Source: Odobenus rosmarus divergens | Taxonomy: Eukaryota > Chordata > Mammalia > Carnivora > Odobenidae | Reading direction: 5' to 3' | Length of the DNA: 64,000 bases | Assembly: GCF_000321225.1 (NCBI RefSeq) | Contig: NW_004451893.1 | Location: 261,209 to 325,208, forward strand | Shown here: positions 53,309 through 63,704 of the stretch, one piece after another | Numbering within the stretch: position 1 is the first letter of the stretch | Layout of the letters: each line of letters starts with the position of its first letter | Notes under the pieces: model-generated | What the model saw: the letters and a program-made list of their open reading frames with translations, nothing else | The model's database searches: none | Told to the model about the DNA's origin: nothing | Made by a program: the position numbers and the translations under genes

Positions 53309-53435
53309 GGGCGTCTGGCTGGCTCAGTCGGTAGAGCACGGAGCGCGGGACTCTTGATCTTGGGGGCTGTGAGATCGCGCCTCACATTGGGTAGAGAGAT
53401 CACTTAAAAATAAAATCTTAAAAAAGAAAAAAAAA
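53309..53435 (+). mobile_element. Short tRNA-like carnivore SINE
   Basis: It reads gggcgtctggctggctcagtcggtagagcac (A-box side), 'ggctgtgagatcgcgcctcacattgggtagagagatcac' (B-box side) and 'ttaaaaataaaatctt' plus an A tail. It lacks the long CT-rich middle of the other copies, so it belongs to a different, shorter subfamily. The head resembles a tRNA, but it is not a tRNA gene. Confidence 0.85.
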
Positions 53436-53599
53436 GGTGATGACTAGAGGAAGATTATTCAAGTGAGTTGTGGACATGTTCTTGTGATGGCCAATTAGCA
53501 AAAACCCCAAACACACCCCAGTTTGAGCAGCAAGGATGGAAAAGTATTTTTTGTAAAATCTCTGTTCAATAAAGAACTTTTAAAAGCACAAATTATCTG

Positions 53600-54085
53600 G
53601 CAATGACTAGTTTTTTAATTGTGAAATAGATGGTAAAAAACCCCTATGAAATTTGGTAGAATCATAAAAGAAGCAGGTTTCATATAATGAATTTGCAAAA
53701 AAATAAAGAAAAAAAACCCCCTCACATTATTCCCACCAAACAGAGATAACTGTTTTGGTGTATATTTTGGTGTTCGAGATATCATACTATATATGTACTT
53801 TGGGTCATGGTTAGCATTCTAACCTAAGCATTTCCCCAAATCAGTCGATTCGTGTTCATTGAGATGATTTTTAGTTTTTAATGGCTGCATAGCAGACCAT
53901 TGTATATTTCAACAGAAAGCTTTCTTCTTCTTTTTTTTTAACCGTTCCTTTTTGACATTTAGGTTGTTCCTTCTTTTTGTTTTTATAAAAATATTTAATA
54001 GCCATCTTTGCACATTTATCTGAGTACATACTTAGGATAAACCTCCTATAAGTGCAATTTCTGGGTCATGGCATAAGAACATTCT
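53600..54085 (-). mobile_element. Old L1M fragment, antisense
   Basis: 'ccacattattcccaccaaacagagataactg'-type spacing, 'tttttaatggctgcatagcagaccattgtatatttcaac', 'ttgacatttaggttgttcc' and 'atctgagtacatacttaggataaacctcctataagtgcaatttctgggtcatgg' are antisense L1M. It is the same kind of element as at 5840. Confidence 0.7.
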
Positions 54086-54239
54086 AAGGCTCTTGGCATA
54101 CCCCATCTTTGCTGGCTTCTCCCTCTGCTTCCCCAGAAACCATTCCCATCTTGAGATCAGATATTTGCTTGAACTTCCAGTAATGTTATGATTTTGTCAT
54201 TATACATTTGAATTACACCCCATCTAGATTAATCATAAC

Positions 54240-54385
54240 ACTAATGTTAATACCAGCTAGTAGTTATCAGGTAGGTACTATGAACTGGACACAAAGCTAA
54301 GAACTTTATACACATTACCTCGCATAACCCCCCATTATGCTACAGGCAGGAACTATATCTCCTTATTATAAAGACACAAATTTTG
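54240..54385 (-). repeat. MIR SINE, antisense
   Basis: 'ctaatgttaataccagctagtagttatcaggtaggtactatgaactggacacaaagctaagaactttatacacattacctcgcataacccc' is an AT-drifted antisense MIR. Confidence 0.65.
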
Positions 54386-54539
54386 GATTTAACTTGGTAC
54401 ATGGGATCAGGTAGGGATTTGGTTCATCACATTCATCATATACTACTAATTTCCTTTTATATATAAGATCTCTTCCTGGGTTTCTTCTTCTCCATTGAGC
54501 TGCCTGTCCTTGTTTTGTTCTTCCTTGTTTTTATCACTG

Positions 54540-54985
54540 AAACTTTATAAAGTATTTTATTTATTGATTGATTAAGCTTTTTATTTTAATTTCAGTATAC
54601 TGAATATGCACCATTACATTTGTTTCAGGTGCACAATATATATAATGTATCTTAATATCTGGGAGTACAGATCCACCCTGTTCTCTTCTTCCCAGCAATT
54701 TTGTGACTCTATTCATCCATTTATTCTTCCAGCTGAATTGTTCCATGCAAACGCCTTGTGTCAGATTTTACAAACCTTAGATATTTTTATTAGAATTGCA
54801 TCAAACTTATAAATTTGGGCAAATGATATTTTACCATATTAAGAGTTCTCGATGTGATGTTTCACACTTATTTAATGCCCCTCAGAGTAGTTTGGTAAAA
54901 TTTTTATGAGCACTGTGCATTTCCTGTATACTTTACTTCTTGGTGTTGCTGTTGTAAATGGGATGACCTTTTGCATACAAATCTT
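54540..54985 (-). mobile_element. L1 fragments, antisense
   Basis: 'ttatttcagtatactgaat...catttgtttcaggtgcacaatatatataat' at 54580-54650 is an L1 3' UTR in reverse. 'ttattagaattgcatcaaacttataaatttgggcaaatgatattttaccatattaagagttctcg' and 'gttgctgttgtaaatgggatgacc' at 54780-54970 are antisense ORF2. The two parts are not contiguous in L1, so this is a rearranged or composite relic. Confidence 0.65.
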
Positions 54986-55304
54986 CTGGCCTGGTGTTTG
55001 CTGCATGGACAGCCTCCCATCCAAGGGCAGCAAACCCCTGATCTCAGCTCCCGTCCATGACTGTGTCCGGCAAACCCCAGGACCCAGCAAGAGCGGGCCC
55101 CCTCAGGTGGGAACGGCCGCAGGCAGGGGCACAGAGGGGCTTTCGCTGCTTATTTGAAAGAAGTGATTCTCTTTGGGGTCTGTCTAATGAAAAAAAAAAA
55201 CTGGACTTTCAGAAAAATGCCCCCAATGCTGCCAACACTTCTAGAGGATTCATGGACAGCCCCAAACAGACCTAAGGACCGTAATTAACACCCTTGCATT
55301 AAAA
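54986..55304. other. Unique DNA
   Basis: No recognisable feature other than an A-run at 55190-55200. Confidence 0.4.
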
Positions 55305-55314
55305 GGATGGCCCA

Positions 55315-55572
55315 GGGGCACCTGGGTGGCTCAGTCTGTGAAGTGTCTGCCTTTGGCTCAGGTCATGATCTCAGGGTCCTGGGACTGAGCCCCGGGTGGG
55401 TTCCTGCTCAGTGGAGAGTCTGCTTCTCCCTCTCCTTTTGCTGCTCCCCATGCTTGTGCTCTCTCTCTTTCTCTCAAATAAATCAATAAAATCTAAAATA
55501 GATGATAGATAGATAGATAGATGATAGATAGATAGATAGATAGATAGATAGGTGATAGATAGATGGATGGAT
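55315..55572 (+). mobile_element. CAN SINE with tail grown into (GATA)n
   Basis: The body runs from ggggcacctgggtggctcag to aatcaataaaatctaaaa (55315-55496). It is followed directly by gatagata and ggatggat units. The short duplication ggatggcc lies at 55305-55312 and 55573-55580, beyond the tetranucleotide tract, so the tract lies inside the insertion. Confidence 0.88.
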
Positions 55573-55578
55573 GGATGG
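55497..55578. repeat. (GATA)n/(GGAT)n microsatellite
   Basis: About 80 bp of gata units in several runs, ending in ggat units. A good candidate for length polymorphism. Confidence 0.96.
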
Positions 55579-55629
55579 CCGGCCCAGCTACAGATTCCTC
55601 TAGGTGCGTGGTGCCGAGGACAGAAGTCC

Positions 55630-55785
55630 TCAGGTCTGTGTGACCCTAGGTGAGTCACTTCTGAATCTTTATCTTCTTCAGGAGAAACATATCCACCCAA
55701 TGCAGTGATAGCATCTTTTGGGGATCAACTGAGCTGGTATTTGTGAAAGTACTTTGGAATCTGTGGCTCAGTAACACAAAGGTAA
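55630..55785 (+). repeat. MIR SINE fragment
   Basis: 'caggtctgtgtgaccctaggtgagtcacttctgaatctttatcttcttcaggagaaac' and 'gtgaaagtactttggaatctgtggctcag' resemble a sense MIR. Confidence 0.55.
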
Positions 55786-56415
55786 GAGACCATTCATTCC
55801 AGGAAAGGGACTGTGACGAGGTCTGGCTCAGACACGTGGGGAGGCCATCTCAGTTTCTTAGAGAGCATTAACAGCTCCCGTGCCATCACCGCTCCCCGTG
55901 AACTTGGCCTTCGCCCTCAGGAGAGGCCAATAAAGGCCTTTGCGGCATTCTTCTTCTGAGGTTACAAGACTGTTACGCTGACCCAGCTGAAACCATGATT
56001 AAGTGTCTGGATGTTGGAAAAGCAGCGTCGGGGCTTGTGGTTCACAGATATCAGTTTCTGGGTTGTTATCAAAATTAATAATTAATCCTTTCCTGCGTGC
56101 TGGAGGAGAACAGCCAGGAGCCTTAGTGGAGTCTTGCACAGAGCAAGTGAGAACAGGACCGGCTGACAGGGGCCCCGTGAGTCCTGGCTCTGTGTGACCA
56201 TAGGCTGGCTCTCTTCTCTGACCTCACGGGGTCCACACTATAGAACGAGGGGCTACACTCCATGAAAGTGAATTTGCCACTGGAAAATTCTGCAAAATAT
56301 AATAATAAACCCAAATCCCTTACAAAGGTCTTCCGAGCTGTCTTCCTGCTCCCAGCAGCTGAGGCCACCTGACCTCATGCCCCAGCTTGAACTTCGGGCT
56401 CTAGACACATCAGCC
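55786..56415. other. Unique DNA
   Basis: No gene or clear repeat. A weak MIR-like trace exists at 56190-56240. Confidence 0.4.
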
Positions 56416-56440
56416 TGTGTGTGTGTGTGTGTGTGTGTGT
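56416..56440. repeat. (TG)n microsatellite
   Basis: Twelve or so pure TG units followed by a G-rich tract (ggggtgggggtggggg). Confidence 0.95.
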
Positions 56441-56836
56441 TGTAGGGGTGGGGGTGGGGGCATGTCACCTGGGGAACGTCTTTCTAAATACAAAAAATGG
56501 CTACTCCCTTCTTCCCAGGATAAATCTGAATAGGGCAGGGCATATGCCACATTGGTCTTGCCCCCATCCCCCATCCATACCCCAGACTTTCCAAGGGTGA
56601 AGGGCAGAGGAGAGGGGGCAGCAAGGGGATTAGCAGGAGCATTTTGAACACTCCACTCTCCATGTGGAGGGTAGGAGGGAAGCCTTGTCCTGCTTTCATC
56701 CTCTCCTTGGAGAATGAGCCGTATGAGGCATAGAATGCCTTTCTGAACTCCCAGCTCCTGGCTCAGTGACTGGCATACAAGAGCTTAAGAAAAGACTCTT
56801 GGACAAATGAACGAGGCCTTCTCCCAGGCTTTGCTT
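56441..56836. other. Unique DNA
   Basis: No gene. 'gctcctggctcagtgactggcatacaagagcttaag' near 56750 is a faint MIR/L2-end trace. Confidence 0.4.
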
Positions 56837-56852
56837 AAACTTTGTCATACCC

Positions 56853-57047
56853 GGCACGCCTGAGTGGCTCAGTCCGTCAGGCGTCTGTCTTCGGTTCGGG
56901 TCATGAACCCAGGGTCCTGGGATCGAGTCCCGCATCAGGCTCCCTGCTCAGCAGGGAGCCTGCTTCTCCCTCTGCCTGCCGCTCCCCCTGCCTGTGCTCT
57001 CTCTCTCTCTGGCAAATAAATAAAATCTTAAAGAAAAAAAAAAACCC
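56853..57047 (+). mobile_element. CAN SINE, plus strand
   Basis: It starts ggcacgcctgagtggctcag and ends caaataaataaaatcttaaag plus A. The flanks aaactttgtcataccc (56837-56852) and aaaccttctcataccc (57048-57063) are a diverged 16-bp duplication. The open frames 56842-57207 and 56901-57158 are SINE artefacts. Confidence 0.94.
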
Positions 57048-57063
57048 AAACCTTCTCATACCC

Positions 57064-58734
57064 TTCCCTGCCCCCTCTCTACCAGTTTGGGTATCTCCTC
57101 TCTTTCTGACTTCTGCACAAAATTCACCTTCCCAGGGTGCCTCCAACGGAGCCCTCACCCCTTCCCAGTTCCGCAGCCGCAGCCCCGTGTCCCCGTGCCT
57201 CTGCTGATCCCATGAGGAAGCTGCCTGTGTATGAATTCTTGTAAATGGCCCTACAGATAATTGAATGGGCAGCGTTACAGATTTTCTTTGTCTTGCCTGC
57301 TACAATAACAAATGTACACACTCTGCCCAGATGAGCAAAACTGTGGCTTCGGTTTCCTGTGACGGATCTAATATTGTCACAAATTCCACCTGGTAGCGCA
57401 GTGAGAGAAACATCCGATAGGCTAATTAATTGACAGGTTTGGGTAAATATTCAGCGAATTCAAAGTTCCATACACATGAGCCATTTCAGCTTTCCCAGTT
57501 CCCTTAGTAATGTGACTAGGAGTCCTCATGCCATTGCTCAGGGTCGTGGAGGGTCCTTAGTTGACCCTCGCGTGGCTCTCCATTCTAGGTGGCTATGTGC
57601 CTGGTCCATGATCCAGCCTGGCTTCCCCCGGCCCTCAACTGTTCCCACTACCAGAATTCTCAGTGGGCATCAGGGCACAAAGGACCCTCTGCTTTTGCCT
57701 TACCCCTCAGTCTATTCAGCTTGCCTCCTCACACAGGGACTGCATCCTGGAGCGGCAAGGCCCGCACCCATGAGTCTGGCCACTCGCATCCCAGATGTGG
57801 GCCCATCTTCCTCCCATAACTCCCTGGCCCAGGAAGGCGGAGCTTTTCCCGCTGAAGCTTTGCTATCTCTCTCACCTGTGCGACCAGACAGCAGTCCCCG
57901 GCCCACAGCATCAGGGTCACCCGGGAGCTTGCTAAGATGCGCAGGTGAGTCACAGGCCCCATGCAGTTCTGAGTAGCAGAATTGCTCTTGTTGCATCCTG
58001 GGCACTTTCTGTCTTTGCCTGACGTCGGGCCCTATAATCTGGTCCTCAGGTCCTGGGTCTTGATATTCGTGGGACCTCAGCAATCTTGGCCTGGCTCATG
58101 TCACAAGCTGAATGGTGACTTTTGCTTTCTCTCCCTGTACTTACTGTAACGATCCCAATCCTCTCCAAGGTTTACTCCTCAAACGTAGGGGTGAGACAAA
58201 GAAAGAGGCAAAGATGCAGAACGGTGAAGGAGGCAAACACACCAACGGCTCCCTGGGTTCCGCTAGCTTCCGCCGATGTGGACGTGCAGGATGCCAGCAG
58301 TTTGTGTGGAGTCGGGGACCAGAGAAAGTGCCTGGGGCCTCGGTGTTGCCCGTGCTGCCGCCGAGATGTCACCAAGAAGGGTCCTCCTCTCTGTTAGGGC
58401 GTGAGAGCTCCTCTCACCACCGTGCCCAGACAGCTCTACACTTGCTGAGCAAGCAGACACCTGCCTGTGTCTTACGGGCCTATACGGGGTAACTAAGCAC
58501 TTCCCCCTTTTTGCTTTGGCCGCTGGGAAGCTTCAAGTCAAATTTGTGGCCCAACAGTGGTAAGTGTGCAATTGTGCGTGATCCCCACGAGTGGCTCATT
58601 CCTGCCTCCACCCTTCCTCCTGACTTTTCATATGTGAATTTTATTTAAAACCCATCTTTTCTTTAGAAGCCACTCTCTTGTCTGAAGCCAGGTGGAAGAA
58701 ACTCACAGGCAGATACAGGTCTAGGTCCCTGACT
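57064..58734. other. Mostly unique DNA; possible MER5A-like piece
   Basis: 57885-57965 (cagcatcagggtcacccgggagcttgctaagatgcgcagg) resembles MER5A in sense. The frames at 57476-57976, 57712-58083 and 58112-58492 overlap on both strands and have no domain. No other feature is recognised. Confidence 0.4.
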
Positions 58735-58870
58735 ACAGTTCGTCCCACTTAATCTTCACCAGGATCACAGGCTCTTTTTTCCAGAGGAGGAAAATGAACC
58801 TCAGAGAGGTTCGAGACTCCAGCCAAGGGCAGTGGCTGAGTACCTAAGTCCGGTGTCTCGGCTCTCGGTG
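58735..58870 (-). repeat. MIR SINE, antisense
   Basis: 'cccacttaatcttcaccaggatcacaggctcttttttccagaggaggaaaatgaacctcagagaggttcgagactccagccaagg' is a diverged antisense MIR. Confidence 0.65.
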
Positions 58871-60814
58871 TTCAGAGTTGAGCACCTGTAGGAAGCACGT
58901 GGACGTGGCTCTCGGGGCAGGTGGACCCACACTGTGCTGAGAGGGAGCAGAGGAGAGATTCATATTGATTTGTACTGGACCCTAGAACTCTCCACCAGGC
59001 ATTATGGGGATTTGCCCAGCAGCCAAATGCTAGTGCGTAGGCTTGTTGATGCTATGTCCACTATTTCCCCCAGTTAATTGACCATGAAGGTTCTTGAGGG
59101 CAGACCTGGGGCCAGTGATTCTGTGAATGGAGGAGGCAAACTGCTTTGTGGGAGTGTGTGATTGTTTCAGTGGCGTGTGCCTGCCTCGCCCCCAAGGCCC
59201 TATGTTCTTAAGGCAGCGGCTGTGTGTTCTCCCTATTGTCGGGGGCTCCAGGCAAGCTGGTACCCTCAAAGACTCAAAGTGAGCCTGCCCTCCTAGAACG
59301 AATTTAGGATGAATGCAGATGACACAAGGCAGCTATTTAAGAATGAAGAGAATTTATATGTACCAACAAGAAAAAAAATATTTTAATTGAAAAAAGCAAA
59401 ATAAAAAGCAGTGTATGTATTAAGATCCAATTTGTGTGTGTTTAAATACACAGAGTCATATGCATACACGCAGACACACACACACACCACAGACCCCCAT
59501 ACGCAGAGATATCCTACCCCAAAACCCCCTACACACACACACACACACACACAAAAGGTCTTGAAAGGTCTCGAAAGAGGTTTTGAAAGAAATCTCAAAC
59601 ACCAAACTATTAACAGCTACTTCTGGAAAGAGAGAGAGAAAGTAGGGTTATGGGTGACAGAACTTTTACTGCTCAGTTTTTGCTATATGTACTTCCATAC
59701 TGTGAGAATTTTTTACATTGATGTTATCACTTCGTAATTTAAGGAAAGACTGATTTTTTTCAATAATGAATAAAGTCAGCCACTGTGAACATTTCCTATG
59801 AATGTGTGACTAAGATTGCAGAATGCCTCGTTGCATCAAAAGGGCCAGTGTGTTGCTTCAGAGAAAGTCTGGGCAGGTGGGAGGAGGGGATATTTGCTTC
59901 TTGGCCGGGTGGTTGTAGGGAGTGATGGGCAGCCTTAGAAGTCTGGGGTTTTAGCAGCTCAAGCAGAGTTGCCACAGTTGTGGCCTCAGAAATGTAGGAA
60001 AGGAGCCACGGTGAAGTAAGCAAGGGTGCCCCTACCGGTCCCAACCTTTTGGGGGAGGGGGGCAGAGTGAGCCAGGGTGCTGGGGAGGGCCAGCCTCACA
60101 CCCCCAGACTCCATCAGCTAGCCATCCGCGTGCGCGTCCACCAGGGAGGACTGCTCTCCTCATCCTCCTCGCTGTGAAAGCCATCCATCCAAGATGGATC
60201 CCTATATTCCCAGCCACCCAGTCACGATGAACAAGCATCCTCTTTTGATGGGACACAGAAAGTCTCCTCATTCTTTTTTAAACGGCTGTCTTGTGTCACC
60301 TTTTGCGTTCATCCTCAGTTCATTGTAGGGGGCAGACTCCCCTCCTGTCTTTGAGGGATCCAGCCGGCCTAGAGGAATGGGCTTTGTCCTGGAAGGAGGA
60401 AGGTCACCTGGAAACATAAGATACCTCAGGGGAGGGCGGGCCTGAGTGCAGCAGAGGACGCTGGGCATCTAGGCTGGGCTTTCCAGGAAATGGGGCGCCA
60501 GGAGGAGGAATGGAAGATGCTGGGGAAAGGGGGTAAGGCAACTAGTCTAAAGCCATTTGGCCTGGGGTCCTACTGGGGTCACTTGAAAGCCACCTCTCAG
60601 CCTCTGTCCCCCAACACTAAGCTGTCTGTCCTAGCACACAGATCTGGAAGGCCACTGGACCCTAGCCATGCCAGTTCCGCTCCCACCTCCCCTTCCTTCG
60701 TCATGCAGATGTCGTGGGCAAAGCCCAGGGACGGTGACCATCATTATGGGAAACTAGATGGTTTGGGGACAAAACTGACCTTTTGCTATCTCGTGCAGGC
60801 AGGCGGTGGAAGGT
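58871..60814. other. Mostly unique DNA with two short (CA)n tracts
   Basis: (CA)n tracts lie at 59472-59488 and 59531-59552. The part 59380-59770 is A-rich at the left and may be an old LINE 3' UTR that I cannot place. The frames at 59411-59737 and 60490-60819 have no domain. Confidence 0.4.
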
Positions 60815-61030
60815 TATAAACAAGAACATGAGCTTTGGAGTCAAAAACAGTTCAGAAACCAGCTCTGCCTCTTCCCAGCTGAGCTCTCTGAGCTGCAGCT
60901 TCCTCGTGCGAATGTGACGCTAATGATGCCTATTCCTCCGGGGGGCGGGGGGCGGTGGTTGTGAGGATTGGATGAAATAATAGGAATAAGACATTACCGA
61001 AGCCTGCCAAGTAATCTCTCAATAACGACC
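60815..61030 (+). repeat. MIR SINE
   Basis: 'aacatgagctttggagtcaaaaacagttcagaaaccagctctgcctcttcccagctgagctctctgagctgcagcttcctcgtgcgaatgtgac' and 'ggttgtgaggattggatgaaataataggaataagacatta...agtaatctctcaataac' are sense MIR. Confidence 0.88.
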
Positions 61031-61079
61031 CACTGCGGAGGCTGCGGGACAGTGTGGCAAGACTGGTCCAACGGGACCG

Positions 61080-61097
61080 TGGCGCCACCTTGTGGCC
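61080..61097 (-). promoter_or_regulatory. Candidate CTCF-binding motif
   Basis: The minus strand reads GGCCACAAGGTGGCGCCA. It fits the core CTCF consensus (CCASYAGRKGGCRS) at all positions but one. It sits in unique DNA just beyond a MIR. Binding is inferred from the motif only. Confidence 0.4.
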
Positions 61098-61484
61098 TGC
61101 TGCCTCACAACAGCGACTGAATGTCCCTCATATTCAAAGACCCTTTTTTCCAAAGCCGACTGTGCTTGAGAGAGCTCATTGTTGGAATACGTAAAGTCTG
61201 TAATGGTGAGTATGTGACTGGTGTCCAGCACAGCATCTTAGAAGGGTCTTAGAGTTGCCAGAGAAACATTCGGGAGGACTCTCCCCTTCCCGCCATCAGA
61301 GATCCCCTTCTAATCGGCTGTCATTGCCCAAATACTCCCAGACGCTCCCAGCTTTAGAGGTGAGCAGGAGGCAAGGTTTTATTAGCTTTAGAGTGGGAGA
61401 GGGGACGCACCAGCAGGTTAAAACGTCTGTGCTTAATTTCCAAGTGCCTGTCTATTTTCAAGTTCTGTTCTATTGCGATTCCCA
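61098..61484. other. Unique DNA
   Basis: No gene or repeat is recognised. Confidence 0.4.
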
Positions 61485-61855
61485 GTTGTGCTCAGCTGCC
61501 CCTCCCCTCCTGGCGTGTCCTTGCCCTGTCCCCCCTGCGTCACTCAAAACTTGCCCTTTTCTCCCCCAGCCCCACCTAAACCCTAAGCTACAGTCAGCCT
61601 CCTCCTCCTCCTACACACTAAAGACTACCTCTTCTAAAATCACACCCCGGGTCTCTCTGCGCCCCTTTTCCGCGTCCTTCTGCTCCTTAGCACTAGCACA
61701 CCCCGTATGTGCTTGTTTACTCTCTGGCCCCATTTGAATGGAATCTCCAGCAGGGCAAGGATTTCAGGATTTCTCCATTACTCTTATCTTCAGCACCTGC
61801 AACCCGTGCCTGGCTTACAGAGGGTGCCCAATAATTGTTGATTGAATGAAGAAGG
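61485..61855 (+). repeat. L2 LINE 3' end
   Basis: The pyrimidine-rich part 61495-61735 fits the L2 3' region. It is followed by 'ggaatctccagcagggcaaggatttcagg', 'cttcagcacctgcaacccgtgcctggcttacagagggtgcccaataattgttgattgaatgaag', the sense L2 terminus. Confidence 0.65.
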
Positions 61856-62689
61856 AATGAAAATGAAGGTGGAGTCCGCAGTGGGGAAAACTCATCACAG
61901 ACTTAAAAATGAAAAGAAAAATGTTTTCCTAAGGTGGGAAGGGAGTTTCCTAAAGAAAGGGCCGATTTCATGAGTGTGAGACCGGTGCAGACACAGGCCC
62001 CTCAGAAGGGCCCGGGACCCAGAGTTTAAAGCTCTGTGCTTGCAATCTCGAAAGTTTGAATAATTGTATCTTTGGATGTATGTTTTTTTAAAGTCAAGTC
62101 TGATGGGACAATGGCACCTATAGGGGTTTAGAGCCTCAGTTCGTGCGAGGGCCTGCCTCCCGCTCCCAGCTCCCCCACTCCCTAGTGCACCAGGCCCCCT
62201 CCAGCCTCCCCTCCCTGCCTGTGCCCCCATGCCCACTGCCACATTCGGCTTCCAGAGGGCCTGCACGTGGGCAAGGGAGAGGTAGGGACCTGTGGCCTGA
62301 GGCATCGCAGGGCGGGGCATGACAGAAACTGCCCCCCCAGTACCTTTCTCCCCTCCTGGGCTGGCAGCTCCACGGCATGGCTGGTGGGCGACCCACGGGA
62401 GGCCTTATCTTGACAGGGGCGATACAGTAACCCTTATCCAGGTACAAAGAAAATCCCAGCTTGAAGGTGTAGGGATGCTCAGGAATGACCTGTCTGCTGT
62501 ACATTGGGGCGGTGCGCCTGAGGGGGCCATGCCTGGCCGGGCTGCTCCAACCTGACATTAGGCAGGTCTGGAGGCTGGAGGGACGAGAAACTGGGCAAGC
62601 ACCCAGCCAGGGGTCCCCAGACGCCAGTCACAGGGATCTGTGCGTGTCCCTTATGCTCAGCTTGAGGTACCCTCCCAGATGAGCCACAA
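61856..62689. other. Unique DNA
   Basis: GC-richer to the right (62130-62640). Overlapping frames at 61895-62320 and 62136-62558 on the minus strand have no domain. No repeat is recognised. Confidence 0.4.
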
Positions 62690-63245
62690 AATACAAATTA
62701 CAGGTCAATGATTTTACACATGCACTAAATCTATTTGCATTTAAAACTGCCGTGGCACAATATAAAAGAGTGCTAAACTTCATGCTAATCATTTATAATG
62801 TTTTCTTTACTTTAAACATTAAATAACAACACCATAAGCAGAGAGACCTTGGAAGAAAGGACAAGGCTTTTCATGTACTTTTGATGGTATTTATTTCCTG
62901 CTTTTTGTTCAGAGCCTTACATTTTTATTTTGCACTGGGCCCTGCAAATTATATTCAACATTTATATCAAAGTGGTCCTGTTCGGCTTAATCTGTGGGTA
63001 TACCCTAAAGCCATGGAAATCGGTTCCTGATTGTTTCGATAATATCATTTGTCTTCAATGGAACTGCATTATCAACTGTGTAATAAACCAGCAATAAAAT
63101 AGCTAATATTCCCATTTATTACTAACCTTTCATAATTCGGTCTTATTTCATGAAGCCAAAAAGATTAGCAGTGCTAGGAAAACATCACAAACTGTGCGGG
63201 GCACAGAAAGCCCTGCTGATTCATATTAAGTCTGACACGTAAAAA
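62690..63245. promoter_or_regulatory. Candidate conserved noncoding element (AT-rich, repeat-free)
   Basis: About 550 bp lack any repeat or open frame. The block is AT-rich, with an octamer atttgcat (62733-62740), homeobox-type motifs (ctaatcatttataatg, cattaaataac, agctaatattcccattta) and balanced non-simple composition. This texture is typical of developmental enhancers next to regulator genes. Enhancer identity is inference. Confidence 0.35.
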
Positions 63246-63310
63246 AAGAATCCATCAAAACTAAGTTTCCCTCAAGGGTTGGGTATGTTCCAACAAGTTT
63301 TAGCCTGGAA

Positions 63311-63552
63311 CAGATTTCTCAAGAGTAGCACTATTTAAAAAAAAAAAAGAAAGAAAGAAAGAAAAAGGAATGGCACTATTAATAGATATTTTGTGGTGGG
63401 CGTGGTCCTGTGCATCATAGGACATTTAGCAGCGCCCCTGGCCTCTGCCCACTAGATGCAAGAAGTGCCCTCCCTGCAACTATTACAATTTCTGTCTCCA
63501 AAGATTGCCAAATGTCCGCTGGGGGGCAAAGTGACCCCTAGTTCAGGACTGG
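63311..63552. mobile_element. MER20-like hAT DNA transposon, interrupted by an A-rich insert
   Basis: It shows degraded ends (cagatttctcaagag and gttcaggactgg). Inside are 'ggcgtggtcctgtgcatcataggacatttagcagcgcccctggcctctgcccactagatgcaag' and 'gtctccaaagattgccaaatgtccgctggggggcaaagtgacccc'. The MER20 name is from memory; the hAT-Charlie class is more certain. Confidence 0.75.
63336..63372 (+). repeat. A-rich insert flanked by an 8-bp duplication
   Basis: The tract taaaaaaaaaaaagaaagaa... (37 bp) is flanked by gcactatt at 63328-63335 and 63373-63380. In the hAT consensus that octamer occurs once, so the tract is an insertion. Confidence 0.7.
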
Positions 63553-63704
63553 CTTGGATGGCTTAATGAGATGGAGAGTAAAATACCATCACAGCGCACA
63601 GCGCTCATGAGTGCCAGACGGGTGTTCTCTCCTCTGCCTGCCAGTGCCCATGAACCGCAGACACAGACGCCCTGAACTAAGAGATCAACAAATGCAAGAG
63701 ACGT

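Noticed and set aside
53309..53380. A tRNA gene
   Set aside because: The tRNA-like head belongs to a SINE with an A-rich tail. There is no cloverleaf with a proper acceptor stem that I can draw.
52663..53403. 246-codon minus-strand and 233-codon plus-strand frames as protein genes
   Set aside because: They overlap each other on opposite strands in CpG-rich DNA where stops are rare, have no recognisable domain, and begin or end inside a SINE.
57476..58492. Serine/proline-rich frames of 123-166 codons
   Set aside because: They overlap on both strands, partly cover a MER5A-like piece and show no family motif.
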